Shown here piece after piece: positions 1 through 6,639 of a DNA stretch of 9,425 nucleotides (positions within the stretch are counted from its first letter, which is position 1; every line of letters starts with the position of its first letter). The stretch comes from an uncultured Gemmatimonadota bacterium (GTDB taxonomy: Bacteria; Gemmatimonadota; Gemmatimonadetes; Gemmatimonadales; GWC2-71-9). A model generated the notes under the pieces. That model had not been told where the DNA came from and made no database searches. It saw only the letters and a program-made list of their open reading frames with translations. The translations under genes and the position numbers were made by a program. The stretch spans positions 1 through 9,425 of the forward strand of contig CAJVYZ010000069.1 of NCBI GenBank assembly GCA_913009915.1, in the 5' to 3' direction.

Positions 1-2
1 TG

Positions 3-1715
3 TGGGGCTGGCTAGGACGGCCCGAAGGGATCCTCCCCGTCATCCGGTACACGTTGGTGCTGCCGGACGCCGAGCGGTTGATAGCAACACCAGGGCCATC
101 AATAGCAGTGTCGCCCAACGGTGCCCGGCTGGTATACGTCGGTCCCGGCGAAGAGGGCCGGCAGCTGTGGCTGCGCGAGCGGCATCGACTCGACGGTGTG
201 CCGCTGCCCGGCACCGAGGGTGCGTGGCAGCCGTTCTTCGCGCCCGACGGCGATCGTGTTGCGTTCATCACCGAGGACCGGCAACTCAAGGTGGTGCCGC
301 TGGCGGGTGGCCCGCCGCTGACGCTGGTGGATTCCGCCATCGATAGAGCCGGTGGATCGTGGGGAGCGGACGGCTACGTCTATGTGACATCCACTACCAC
401 TCGCGGGCTCGTACGGGTGCACGCCACCGGAGGTAGCGCTCCCGAACCGGTGACACAAGTTGGCGCCTCGCTCGGAGTGGATTACCACACCTGGCCTCAT
501 ACGCTCCCCAACGGCAAGGGCGTGTTGTTCACCATCAATCGTGACCACTTGGACGACCAAGTGGCGGTAGTCAATATCGCGACTGGCGAATACCGGATTC
601 TGGTGCAAGGAGAACTCGCCAAGTACTTACCCACCGGCCACCTGCTCTATGTGCTTCCCGACGGCGCCATGTTGGCGGCGCCGTTCGATCAGGACCAGCT
701 CCGGGTCACCGGCCCACCGGTGTTGCTGGGGACGCTTTCGGTTCTCACGCGACTCGACCTGGCGGTATCAGCCGGAGGGCGCATGGTGTGGGTGAGGCGA
801 CCGGCTCCCATCAACCAGGTGGTGTGGGTGGATCGCCAGGGGGTGGAGACCCCCATCGATCCGGATGACCCGGTGACGGGGATTCGTTATCTAGCGCTGT
901 CTCCCGACGGTCGCTGGCTGGCCGTGAATACCCAGCCCGTCCTCACACGCGACGACGGGCACGTGTGGATCAAGGAGCTTCCCCGGGGGCCGTTGTCGCG
1001 CTTCACCTTCGAGGGAGCGGTCAACTTCCGGCCGTCTTGGACCCCCGATGGCCGATCGGTGGTATTCATTTCGGATCGAGGCGACAACCGCGATGTCTGG
1101 ACCCGGTTGGCGGATGGCAGCGCCCCCGCCGAGTTGTTGGTGGACGACGAGCCCGTCATCGATGAGGCGGCGTTCTCCCGGGACGGTACCTGGCTGGTGT
1201 ACCGTCGTGGGAAAGAGGATGGCCAGAGGGATATTTACGCCCTCAGGGTGGCCCAGGACAGCGTTGGGCGCCCGCTCGTCAATTCCGACTTCGACGAGGT
1301 GGCTCCGACACTGTCACCTGACGGGCGCTGGTTGGCCTTCGTCTCGGTCGAGTCCGGGGAGCCCAACGTGTACGTCCGGCCGTTTCCCTCGGCGGACGCG
1401 CAGTGGCGCGTGTCGACCAACGGGGGCACCGGGCCGGTGTGGGCCCGCGATGGCTCCGAACTGTTCTACCGCAATGGTGCCGACGAGATGGTCGCCGTGA
1501 CGGTGGCCCCGGGGTCGACCTTCCAGCACGGTGAAGAGCAAATGCTGTTCTCCACCGGACCCTATCGCACCGACTTCTACCACCAAGCCTACGACGTTGC
1601 CGCGGACGGCCGGTTCGTGATGATCCGGCAGTACCAGACCGACACCGTGAGGGATGAACTGGTGGTGGTGGAGAACTGGTTTGAAGAAGTGAGGACCATA
1701 ATGGCGAATCAATAG
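3..1715 (+). CDS. PD40/TolB-like beta-propeller protein, 5'-partial; probable sensor tail of a membrane Ser/Thr kinase
   Basis: The frame is open from the first full codon (3) to the TAG at 1713-1715, so the true start lies upstream. A TTG at 54 is a possible internal start but would cut into conserved sequence. Visible residues form a series of WD40-like PD40 blades with SPDG-type turns: IAVSPNGARLVYVG, FFAPDGDRVAFIT, ALSPDGRWLAV, SWTPDGRSVVFISDRGD, AFSRDGTWLVYRRG, TLSPDGRWLAFVSVESGEP and VWARDGSELFYRNG. The end (DELVVVENWFEEV) matches the usual close of the long TolB-like tails found on Gemmatimonadota/Acidobacteriota kinases. The first residues (WGWLGRPEGILPVIRYT) resemble the stretch just after the transmembrane segment in those kinases, so I infer that an N-terminal kinase domain and membrane helix lie outside the window. 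The propeller would be extracytoplasmic, sensing a ligand or protein partner. A standalone TolB-like periplasmic protein is the alternative. No frameshift is visible. Confidence 0.9.
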   Translation, partial: WGWLGRPEGILPVIRYTLVLPDAERLIATPGPSIAVSPNGARLVYVGPGEEGRQLWLRERHRLDGVPLPGTEGAWQPFFAPDGDRVAFITEDRQLKVVPLAGGPPLTLVDSAIDRAGGSWGADGYVYVTSTTTRGLVRVHATGGSAPEPVTQVGASLGVDYHTWPHTLPNGKGVLFTINRDHLDDQVAVVNIATGEYRILVQGELAKYLPTGHLLYVLPDGAMLAAPFDQDQLRVTGPPVLLGTLSVLTRLDLAVSAGGRMVWVRRPAPINQVVWVDRQGVETPIDPDDPVTGIRYLALSPDGRWLAVNTQPVLTRDDGHVWIKELPRGPLSRFTFEGAVNFRPSWTPDGRSVVFISDRGDNRDVWTRLADGSAPAELLVDDEPVIDEAAFSRDGTWLVYRRGKEDGQRDIYALRVAQDSVGRPLVNSDFDEVAPTLSPDGRWLAFVSVESGEPNVYVRPFPSADAQWRVSTNGGTGPVWARDGSELFYRNGADEMVAVTVAPGSTFQHGEEQMLFSTGPYRTDFYHQAYDVAADGRFVMIRQYQTDTVRDELVVVENWFEEVRTIMANQ

Positions 1716-1720
1716 GGCGC

Positions 1721-1860
1721 GGCTATGGGCTATGGGCTATGTGCTATGGGCAATGAGCAATGAGCAAATTGCTGGCAGCCACCAGCCATCGGCCAGAGCC
1801 AGCTGCTCACAGCCCACAGCCCATCGCCCATTGCCCATTGCCCCTTGCCCATAACCCTCG
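1721..1860. repeat. Heptamer-phased inverted repeat between the beta-propeller gene and the DinB gene
   Basis: From 1721 the DNA runs in steps of seven: GGCTATG three times, then TGCTATG, GGCAATG, AGCAATG. After a centre at about 1770-1804 the complementary heptamers follow (GCCCATC, GCCCATT, GCCCATT, GCCCCTT, GCCCATA). Bases 1745-1767 and 1831-1853 are reverse complements at 20 of 23 positions, so a long imperfect hairpin is possible. There is no T-run, so it is not a standard intrinsic terminator. The right arm contains a TTG (1845) in frame with the DinB gene, but translating it would only add repeat-derived residues. Nothing else is seen in this 153-bp gap. Confidence 0.8.
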
Positions 1861-1868
1861 AGCCTCTC

Positions 1869-2393
1869 ATGAAATACGACCTCGACCACGGCCTCGAACT
1901 CCTCGAGCGCACACCCGCCACGCTCGAATCCCTCCTCGCCGGGTTGTCGGCCGAATGGCTGGCCGCCGACGAAGGGCCCGACACCTGGAACCCGTGGGAC
2001 GTCGTGGCCCACCTGACCGACCTGGAACGCACCGACTGGCTGCTCCGGGTCAACATCATCCTGGAGCACGGCCGCCGCCGGATCTTCGATCCAGTAGAAC
2101 GAGGAGCCTTCCGCGTCAGGATGCAGGGTCGTTCGGTCGAATCGTTACTGGAGGAGTTCGCCACGCTGAGGCGGGACAATGTTGAGACCCTGCGGGGCTT
2201 GGACCTGGGACTCGACAAGCTTGCCCTTCACGGTGCCCACCCAACCTTGGGGGACGTCCAACTGTCTCAGCTGTTGGCCGCCTGGGTGGTGCACGATCTC
2301 ACCCACATTACCCAGATCGCGCGGGTCATGGCCAAGCAGTTCGACTCGGCCGTGGGGCCGTGGAAGGAGTACTTGACGGTACTGACTCGGTAG
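1869..2393 (+). CDS. DinB-like four-helix metal-binding protein (DinB_2/YfiT superfamily)
   Basis: 174 residues, the usual size for a single-domain DinB-superfamily protein. The three expected metal ligands are visible: H48 in WDVVAHLTDLER, and H142 and H146 in VVHDLTHITQIARVM. The first motif follows helix 1 (LDHGLELLERTPATLESLLAGL) and a TWNPWDVVAHL turn typical of the family; the HDxxH motif lies in helix 4. No signal peptide or membrane segment, so it is cytoplasmic. Family members include thiol-dependent transferases (bacillithiol or mycothiol type) and many proteins of unknown role, and the substrate cannot be read here. The ATG at 1869 is preferred over the TTG at 1845 because the latter lies in the repeat. 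No clear Shine-Dalgarno sequence precedes it. It lies 153 bp downstream of, and in the same direction as, the beta-propeller gene, and converges on the kinase gene. Confidence 0.88.
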   Translation: MKYDLDHGLELLERTPATLESLLAGLSAEWLAADEGPDTWNPWDVVAHLTDLERTDWLLRVNIILEHGRRRIFDPVERGAFRVRMQGRSVESLLEEFATLRRDNVETLRGLDLGLDKLALHGAHPTLGDVQLSQLLAAWVVHDLTHITQIARVMAKQFDSAVGPWKEYLTVLTR

Positions 2394-2400
2394 GTGTCGT

Positions 2401-2503
2401 TGGGATTCCGGCATTTCGGGAATCCGAAATTGGGCGATTGTGGTTGCCGCGACTCAAATCCCACATTTTCGGATTCCCGGAATATCGGAATCCCGGAATC
2501 CCA
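2401..2503. repeat. Imperfect inverted repeat in the convergent gap (DinB end / kinase end)
   Basis: Outer arms TGGGATTCCGG (2401-2411) and CCGGAATCCCA (2493-2503) pair perfectly over 11 bp. Inner arms CGGGAATCCGAAA (2417-2429) and TTTCGGATTCCCG (2467-2479) pair over 13 bp, extending to 17 bp (2413-2429 with 2467-2483) with one G-T pair. TGGG (2431-2434) can then pair with CCCA (2460-2463). The unpaired parts are a 9-base bulge at 2484-2492 and the apical loop near 2441-2454. The core word GGATTCC/GGAATCC occurs five times. It sits 7 bp beyond the DinB stop codon and 7 bp from the kinase stop codon. No U-tract is present on either strand, so if it ends transcription it is not by the canonical intrinsic mechanism. 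Confidence 0.85.
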
Positions 2504-2510
2504 CGCCCCG

Positions 2511-5500
2511 CTACTGCCCCGGCGTTTCCGCGGGGAGATCAACCTGGCCTTGCAGCGCCGCCACGGCCGACCGCGCCCGCCCCACCTGCGGCTGCACGAT
2601 GTCGTCACCGTCCGACCAGGCGTCGATGAACAGCTGGTACATCTCGATGGCCTTGTCGCGATCGCCCAACTGTTGGTACAGGGCGCCCCGTTCGGCCCAC
2701 GACCGCACCTGCAGAGATGGACTCCCCACCCGGACGCTGGTCGAGTCCAGTCGGCCGTAGATGTCGATGGCCGTAGCCGGCTCGCCGGCTCGTACCAGGA
2801 GATCGGCCCAGGCAAAGGCGCGGACACCGCCCGGATCGCCAGTGAACTCCAAGTCGTCGGCCTGGCGCACGTGGCGGTCGATCAGCGCGAGGGTGTACGC
2901 CGTGTCGCCCCGCGCCAACGCCAGGTGCGCATCCATCGTGCGCCAGGTCCGGAAACCGGTGGTGTCGATGTTGTCCAGGAATCGCGACAGGATGGTGGTA
3001 TCACGGGTAGTGAGATAGGCCTGCAGCAGCGTGGAACTGGTGGCTGCCATGGCCTTCTGCCATGCAGCACTGTCACTGGTAAACAACGAGTCCACGGTGT
3101 CCATCCACCAATACGCCAATCGTCTGGCTTCGTCGGGGTCGACAGCCAGTCCGGCCGCCATCTGGAAGTCGATGAGTTCACCCAGCAAGGAGACCGGGAG
3201 TTCGATGTCACCGGGACCGTTGGCCACATCTGACATTCCCGCCACTACACTCAGTATCTGGTCGAGGAACACCTTGATCCGATCGATCCGGGCTCCCGCT
3301 CCCAGAACGGCGAACGCCGCGTCCGGCCCCTGGTAAGTCAGAAGCGTGCGTAACGCCGCGGGATCATCGAGCGCCAGGGTGAGGGTGTCAGCCGCTTGGG
3401 CGTATTCCCCTTCCTGAAGCAGGAGGTTCGCTTCCCAGATACGGGCTTCCGTGGTGTCGCCGCCGGCCCGCAAGGCGCCGAGTTGGTTCCGCGCCTCGTT
3501 GAATCGTTCACGGTCCATCAACGACTTGATCAGTTCCGATCGGGCCAGCGCCGACTGGGGAGACGCATCGACCCAGGCATAGGCGACGTCCATCTGCTCC
3601 GACCGGGCCTGTTCCCGGATGCGGTCAACCTCGTCCGCGCCATAGCGGGCGGCCAGCTCATCCTGGCTGGCGTATACGGCCGAGTCGGCCAGGCACAGCC
3701 ACGGGGCGTTGGCGGCGCAGCTCCCCAGCGCGTCGAGGATGTGACGGTAGGCCAGGAGATAGCGCGGATCGATCTCCTGCGCGCGCTGGAATGCGCGCAG
3801 TGCCTTCCCCATGTTGCCGTACTCGGGCTCGTGGGGGACGCGGCCTGGGTTGTCGTGGAAGTGGGCTTCGCCCAACTGGTACCACGCCTCGACGTCGGTC
3901 GAGTCCTTGGCGATCAGCTCTTCAGCCAGTCCCCGCGCCCGCTCCAGATCGCCGGCCTCGTACGCCACGTGGAACTGCACCAGCGTGCGAACGCTCGGCG
4001 GCAGGGAGGCGCTGTGCGCTTGCGCCTTGGCGGTCCACTCACGCCGGAGCGCTGGGGTCGCCTCGATCCCCGCCCAACCGTCCACGTCGCGCAGCCGCAG
4101 GTAGGCCAAGGCGAAGGTTGTGTCGATCTCGATGGCTTGGGTGAACGCCTCCCGGGCCTCGTCGATCTCGAATTGCTGCAACGCCTCCACCCCTCTGAGG
4201 TAGGCCCGGTAGGCTTCCAGCGAGTGGGTCGTCTGGGCTACCAGGCCGGGCCGCTCGCCGGGGGGCGCGCCGCTGACACTCAAGACGCGGGCCGCCAACG
4301 AGTCGAACACGGGGCGCGGGTCGGCATCCCGTCCAGTTCGCACTATCTCGGTGGCTATCCGGTCGCCGGTTTGCACGTCGTGCACCTTGGCTTCGATCGA
4401 GAGCGAATCGCCCTCACGCCGGATATCTCCCAGGACCAGGGTACCCACCCCCGCCTCGCGCGCCATCTCTTGAGCGGCGTCGAAGTCGAGGTCGCGGGCG
4501 GACTCCACGTCGCGGCGGCGCATCAGCGAGCCGGTCCGCTCGTCGTCGTAGACCCGCATGTCCTCCCACTGGGCGATGGCCAGCCCCAGGAGGTTCATCG
4601 AGGCGTCTTCCCAGTAGTCCTTGTCGCCGTCGCCCGTCTTGTTTTCGAAGGGGAATACGATGAGGCTGTGGCGCGGATCACCCTCGACCGACCAACCCCG
4701 CGGCCACAACGCCACTGCCGCTGCTGCCACTATCACGACCGCAACGGCTCCGACCATCAGGCTGCGCTTGCGTGGCCGCTCCACCGAGCCCGACAGGCTG
4801 GTACTTCCCGAGCGTAGCGCTCGTTCCATTTCGCCCGCCGTCTGGAACCGGTCGCCCGGTTCCTTGGCCATGGCCCGCTCGATGACGGGCTGCACGCCGA
4901 CGGTGTCGTGCTCGAGTTGGGGGATGGTGGCCGAGATGGTCTGGGCCACGATTGCCTGGGGACTGGTGCCTTCGAACGGCGGGCTACCGGCCATCATTTC
5001 GTAGAGCACACAGCCCAGGGCGTAGATGTCGCTGCGGCCGTCCAAGTCCGTTTCACCCAGCGCCTGCTCGGGGCTCATGTAGGACGGGGTGCCAATGGCC
5101 ATCCCCGCCTGGGTCAGACCCTGACTCCCCGACACACTGATGGCACGGGCGATGCCGAAGTCGGCCACCACCGCGTGGCCATCGGAGATGAGGATGTTGG
5201 CCGGTTTGATGTCGCGGTGAACCACGCCCGAGCGGTGGGCGAAGTCGAGCGCTCCGGCCACTTCTCTGGCGATCAGCAACGCCTCGTCGGGGTCGAGCCG
5301 TCCCTGGCGCACGATCAGATCGCGCAGCGACTCGCCTTCCACGAACGGCATGACGTAGTACAGCAACCCGTCGGCGTCGCCCGAGTCGTACACCGGAAGG
5401 ATGTGGGGATGCTGCAGCTTGGCCGCGATGCCGATTTCCTGGAGAAACCGGTCGTGCCCCACCGAGGCTGCCAGCTCGGGCAACAACACCTTGATCGCCA

Positions 5501-5624
5501 CCGACCGCTGGTGTTTCAGGTCGGTGGCGAGATAGACCGTGGCCATGCCTCCCCGGCCGACTTCCCGCTCGACCGCGTAGCGATTGCCCAGGCTCTGCTG
5601 GAGGCGCTTCAGAATGTCGTCCAC
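2511..5624 (-). CDS. Transmembrane Ser/Thr protein kinase with C-terminal TPR sensor region
   Basis: 1037 residues from the GTG at 5624. Residues about 16-270 form a complete Hanks-type kinase: glycine loop GRGGMA (23-28), VAIK lysine 45, HRDIKPAN with catalytic D138, DFG 155-157, activation loop ending GTPSYMSPEQ (about 178-187), and DIYALGCVLYEMMAG. All catalytic residues are present and it is an RD kinase. A basic stretch (RPRKR) precedes one membrane helix (LMVGAVAVVIVAAAAVALW, about 289-307). The rest should be extracytoplasmic: a FlgO/TolB-N-like module (about 320-453, IVFPFENKTGDGDKDYW) and then many TPR-like helices from about residue 468 (LEAYRAYLRGVEALQQFEI, EAREAFTQAIEIDTTFALAY, further pairs to the end). 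It probably phosphorylates cytoplasmic proteins in response to an envelope signal; no substrate is identifiable. Start choice: homologues usually begin a few residues before the DILKRLQQSL helix, which favours GTG 5624. A GTG at 5660 would add 12 residues. Neither has a clear Shine-Dalgarno sequence. The heptamer array begins just upstream. Confidence 0.95.
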   Translation of the reverse strand: MDDILKRLQQSLGNRYAVEREVGRGGMATVYLATDLKHQRSVAIKVLLPELAASVGHDRFLQEIGIAAKLQHPHILPVYDSGDADGLLYYVMPFVEGESLRDLIVRQGRLDPDEALLIAREVAGALDFAHRSGVVHRDIKPANILISDGHAVVADFGIARAISVSGSQGLTQAGMAIGTPSYMSPEQALGETDLDGRSDIYALGCVLYEMMAGSPPFEGTSPQAIVAQTISATIPQLEHDTVGVQPVIERAMAKEPGDRFQTAGEMERALRSGSTSLSGSVERPRKRSLMVGAVAVVIVAAAAVALWPRGWSVEGDPRHSLIVFPFENKTGDGDKDYWEDASMNLLGLAIAQWEDMRVYDDERTGSLMRRRDVESARDLDFDAAQEMAREAGVGTLVLGDIRREGDSLSIEAKVHDVQTGDRIATEIVRTGRDADPRPVFDSLAARVLSVSGAPPGERPGLVAQTTHSLEAYRAYLRGVEALQQFEIDEAREAFTQAIEIDTTFALAYLRLRDVDGWAGIEATPALRREWTAKAQAHSASLPPSVRTLVQFHVAYEAGDLERARGLAEELIAKDSTDVEAWYQLGEAHFHDNPGRVPHEPEYGNMGKALRAFQRAQEIDPRYLLAYRHILDALGSCAANAPWLCLADSAVYASQDELAARYGADEVDRIREQARSEQMDVAYAWVDASPQSALARSELIKSLMDRERFNEARNQLGALRAGGDTTEARIWEANLLLQEGEYAQAADTLTLALDDPAALRTLLTYQGPDAAFAVLGAGARIDRIKVFLDQILSVVAGMSDVANGPGDIELPVSLLGELIDFQMAAGLAVDPDEARRLAYWWMDTVDSLFTSDSAAWQKAMAATSSTLLQAYLTTRDTTILSRFLDNIDTTGFRTWRTMDAHLALARGDTAYTLALIDRHVRQADDLEFTGDPGGVRAFAWADLLVRAGEPATAIDIYGRLDSTSVRVGSPSLQVRSWAERGALYQQLGDRDKAIEMYQLFIDAWSDGDDIVQPQVGRARSAVAALQGQVDLPAETPGQ

Positions 5625-5670
5625 GCGGGAAAGATAGGGCTTCCGGCCCTGGAGTGGCACTACTGCGGTC

Positions 5671-5747
5671 GGCTGGTGGCTGGTGGCTGGTGGCTGGTGG
5701 CTGGCGGCTGGTGGCTGGCGGCTGGTGGCTGGCGGCTGGCGGCTGGC
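5671..5747. repeat. Heptanucleotide tandem array (GGCTGGY x11) upstream of the kinase gene
   Basis: Eleven uninterrupted copies of GGCTGGT or GGCTGGC, differing only at the seventh base (order T,T,T,T,C,T,C,T,C,C,C). The array decays into GGTAGGG and G-rich sequence at 5748-5780. It lies 46 bp upstream of the preferred kinase start and 10 bp upstream of the alternative GTG at 5660. All copies have the same orientation and there is no spacer, so this is a microsatellite-type array and not CRISPR. Copy number is likely to vary between strains. Confidence 0.93.
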
Positions 5748-5790
5748 GGTAGGGGTCGGGGTGGTGGTGCAGCGGGGGGGATGGGATACC

Positions 5791-5836
5791 GTCGCTTTAG
5801 CGATATCAGCCGAGTCTCGGCTTTAGCCGAGGACAC
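5791..5836. repeat. 46-bp hairpin element, copy 1
   Basis: It contains a small hairpin TCGCT-TT-AGCGA (5792-5803), then AGCCGAG (5808-5814), T, CTCGGCT (5816-5822), TT, AGCCGAG (5825-5831), ending GACAC. The middle CTCGGCT can pair with either flanking AGCCGAG. The element matches 6640-6685 at 44 of 46 positions in the same orientation; the two differences are at 5804 and 5806. It lies between the terminator of the arginine-rich gene and the heptamer array. No T-run follows it, so it is not an intrinsic terminator. Confidence 0.93.
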
Positions 5837-5861
5837 GACAGGACTTAATGCCACGTACTCA

Positions 5862-5895
5862 TATAAGGAAAACGCGGGTAGCAATGCTACCCGCG
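5862..5895 (-). terminator. Intrinsic terminator of the arginine-rich protein gene
   Basis: On the minus strand a perfect 10-bp stem CGCGGGTAGC / GCTACCCGCG (5886-5895 with 5873-5882) closes a three-base ATT loop and is followed directly by TTTTCCTTATA. It lies 72 bp after the stop codon of the minus-strand gene at 5967. On the plus strand no T-run follows, so it acts in one direction. It separates transcription of the arginine-rich gene from the kinase gene downstream, so the kinase probably has its own promoter within about 5625-5860, though I could not identify one. Confidence 0.87.
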
Positions 5896-5966
5896 CTGGT
5901 TCCCAACGGACTGGTAGGCTCGGGCGCTCGAGGAGGACATCGGCCCGGCCGTCGGGAGGGAAGAGT

Positions 5967-6437
5967 CTAGCGGAAGCGATACGACCGCTGGCGGAACCGC
6001 CGCCTGATCTCGCGACGGCGTGCTTCATACCGGCGTTCGGCCCGGCCCACCTCCTGGTCGTACCGGTACTCGGCCTGCCGCACCGCTCGCCGGTATTTCC
6101 GCTGGGCGACTCTTCGGCCGTACCTCCGCCGATGGTGGCGCAGCTTCCGTTCGGCTCGCTGCAACCGTTGGTGGTACTTGCGCTTGGCACGGCGCAGATC
6201 ATTCGAGAAGTCGTGCTCGGCTCGACGCAGGGCTTGGCGCATCCGAGCGTTCGCTAGCGGCGAGCGACGCCGCGCTTCGTGGACCACGACCCCATGATCC
6301 GGTCCCACCACGACTCGCACTTCAACGGGCGGCAGGCTAACCGTGGCGTCGACCAGGACGGTCTGCCCCTCGACCGGGGCAACCTGCGCGGCGAGAAGAA
6401 GCGCGACACTCTGGGCGGCTACGATGATTCGGTTCAT
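5967..6437 (-). CDS. Small exported arginine-rich coiled protein, function unknown
   Basis: 156 residues from an ATG with a strong ribosome binding site. Residues 1 to about 24 form a signal peptide (MNRIIVAAQSVALLLAAQVA, cleavage near PVEG/Q). A short beta-like segment follows (about 26-52, VLVDATVSLPPVEVRVVVG). The remainder (54-156) is almost entirely helical and holds 37 arginines in 103 residues plus four lysines, with regularly spaced Tyr/Phe/Leu. An 11-residue period is visible: RRAEHDFSNDL (71-81), RRAKRKYHQRL (82-92), QRAERKLRHHR (93-103); RAxRxY-like units recur later. I do not recognise the family. The charge suggests binding of an anionic partner such as lipopolysaccharide, nucleic acid, teichuronic-like polymer or outer-membrane lipid, but that is inference. 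It forms a single-gene transcription unit with its own terminator, bracketed by two 46-bp repeats. The antisense frame is also open, but it lacks a signal peptide, ribosome binding site and terminator. Confidence 0.8.
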   Translation of the reverse strand: MNRIIVAAQSVALLLAAQVAPVEGQTVLVDATVSLPPVEVRVVVGPDHGVVVHEARRRSPLANARMRQALRRAEHDFSNDLRRAKRKYHQRLQRAERKLRHHRRRYGRRVAQRKYRRAVRQAEYRYDQEVGRAERRYEARRREIRRRFRQRSYRFR

Positions 6438-6441
6438 GGTT

Positions 6442-6447
6442 CCCTCC
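6442..6447 (-). promoter_or_regulatory. Strong Shine-Dalgarno site of the arginine-rich gene
   Basis: On the minus strand GGAGGG stands four bases before the ATG (GGAGGGAACC-ATG). This near-perfect match fixes the start at 6437 and is stronger than the site of any other gene in the window, which suggests efficient translation. Confidence 0.85.
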
Positions 6448-6591
6448 GGTGAATCGGTTCACCGATGACTGGTGTGCTTGTGAAGAGTTCAATGGCCGTG
6501 CCATGTGTATAACTGGTTGTGGTGATTGACGTTATGGAGATTGGGGCTAGCTTGGCCGGGTGGAAGGATGTCCTCTGGGGGGGACGATTTT

Positions 6592-6631
6592 GACAGGCGG
6601 ACAGGCGGACAGGCGGTCGAGCGGCGAGGCG
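6592..6631. repeat. Octamer tandem array (GACAGGCG x3 plus two degenerate copies)
   Basis: GACAGGCG is repeated exactly at 6592, 6600 and 6608, followed by the degenerate units GTCGAGCG (6616) and GCGAGGCG (6624). It ends 8 bp before the second 46-bp element, the same arrangement as the heptamer array before copy 1. Confidence 0.85.
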
Positions 6632-6639
6632 GCCAGCCC

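Noticed and set aside
1099..1160. tRNA, rRNA or other structured RNA gene anywhere in the window
   Set aside because: No cloverleaf with TTCGA-type T-loop, CCA end or rRNA-like conserved segment was found while reading both strands; the interval given is only a representative coding stretch checked.
3396..4817. Long plus-strand open frame (473 codons), and others on the plus strand at 2394-3233 and 4908-6257
   Set aside because: They lie antisense to the kinase gene, whose minus-strand frame shows clear catalytic motifs and TPRs. The plus-strand products have no recognisable motif, and the last runs through repeats and two unrelated genes. They are typical GC-rich shadow frames.
5671..5747. 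CRISPR array
   Set aside because: The unit is seven bases with no spacers and no cas genes; it is a simple tandem array.
5660..6202. Minus-strand 180-codon frame ending in PPAASRQPPATSHQ-like repeats
   Set aside because: It overlaps the arginine-rich gene in another frame, crosses its terminator, and its proline/alanine repeats are only the heptamer array translated.
6526..6553. Sigma70-like promoter TTGACG-16-TAGCTT for the receptor gene
   Set aside because: The -10 match is poor and the site is over 350 bp from the start codon with a repeat element in between; such matches arise by chance.
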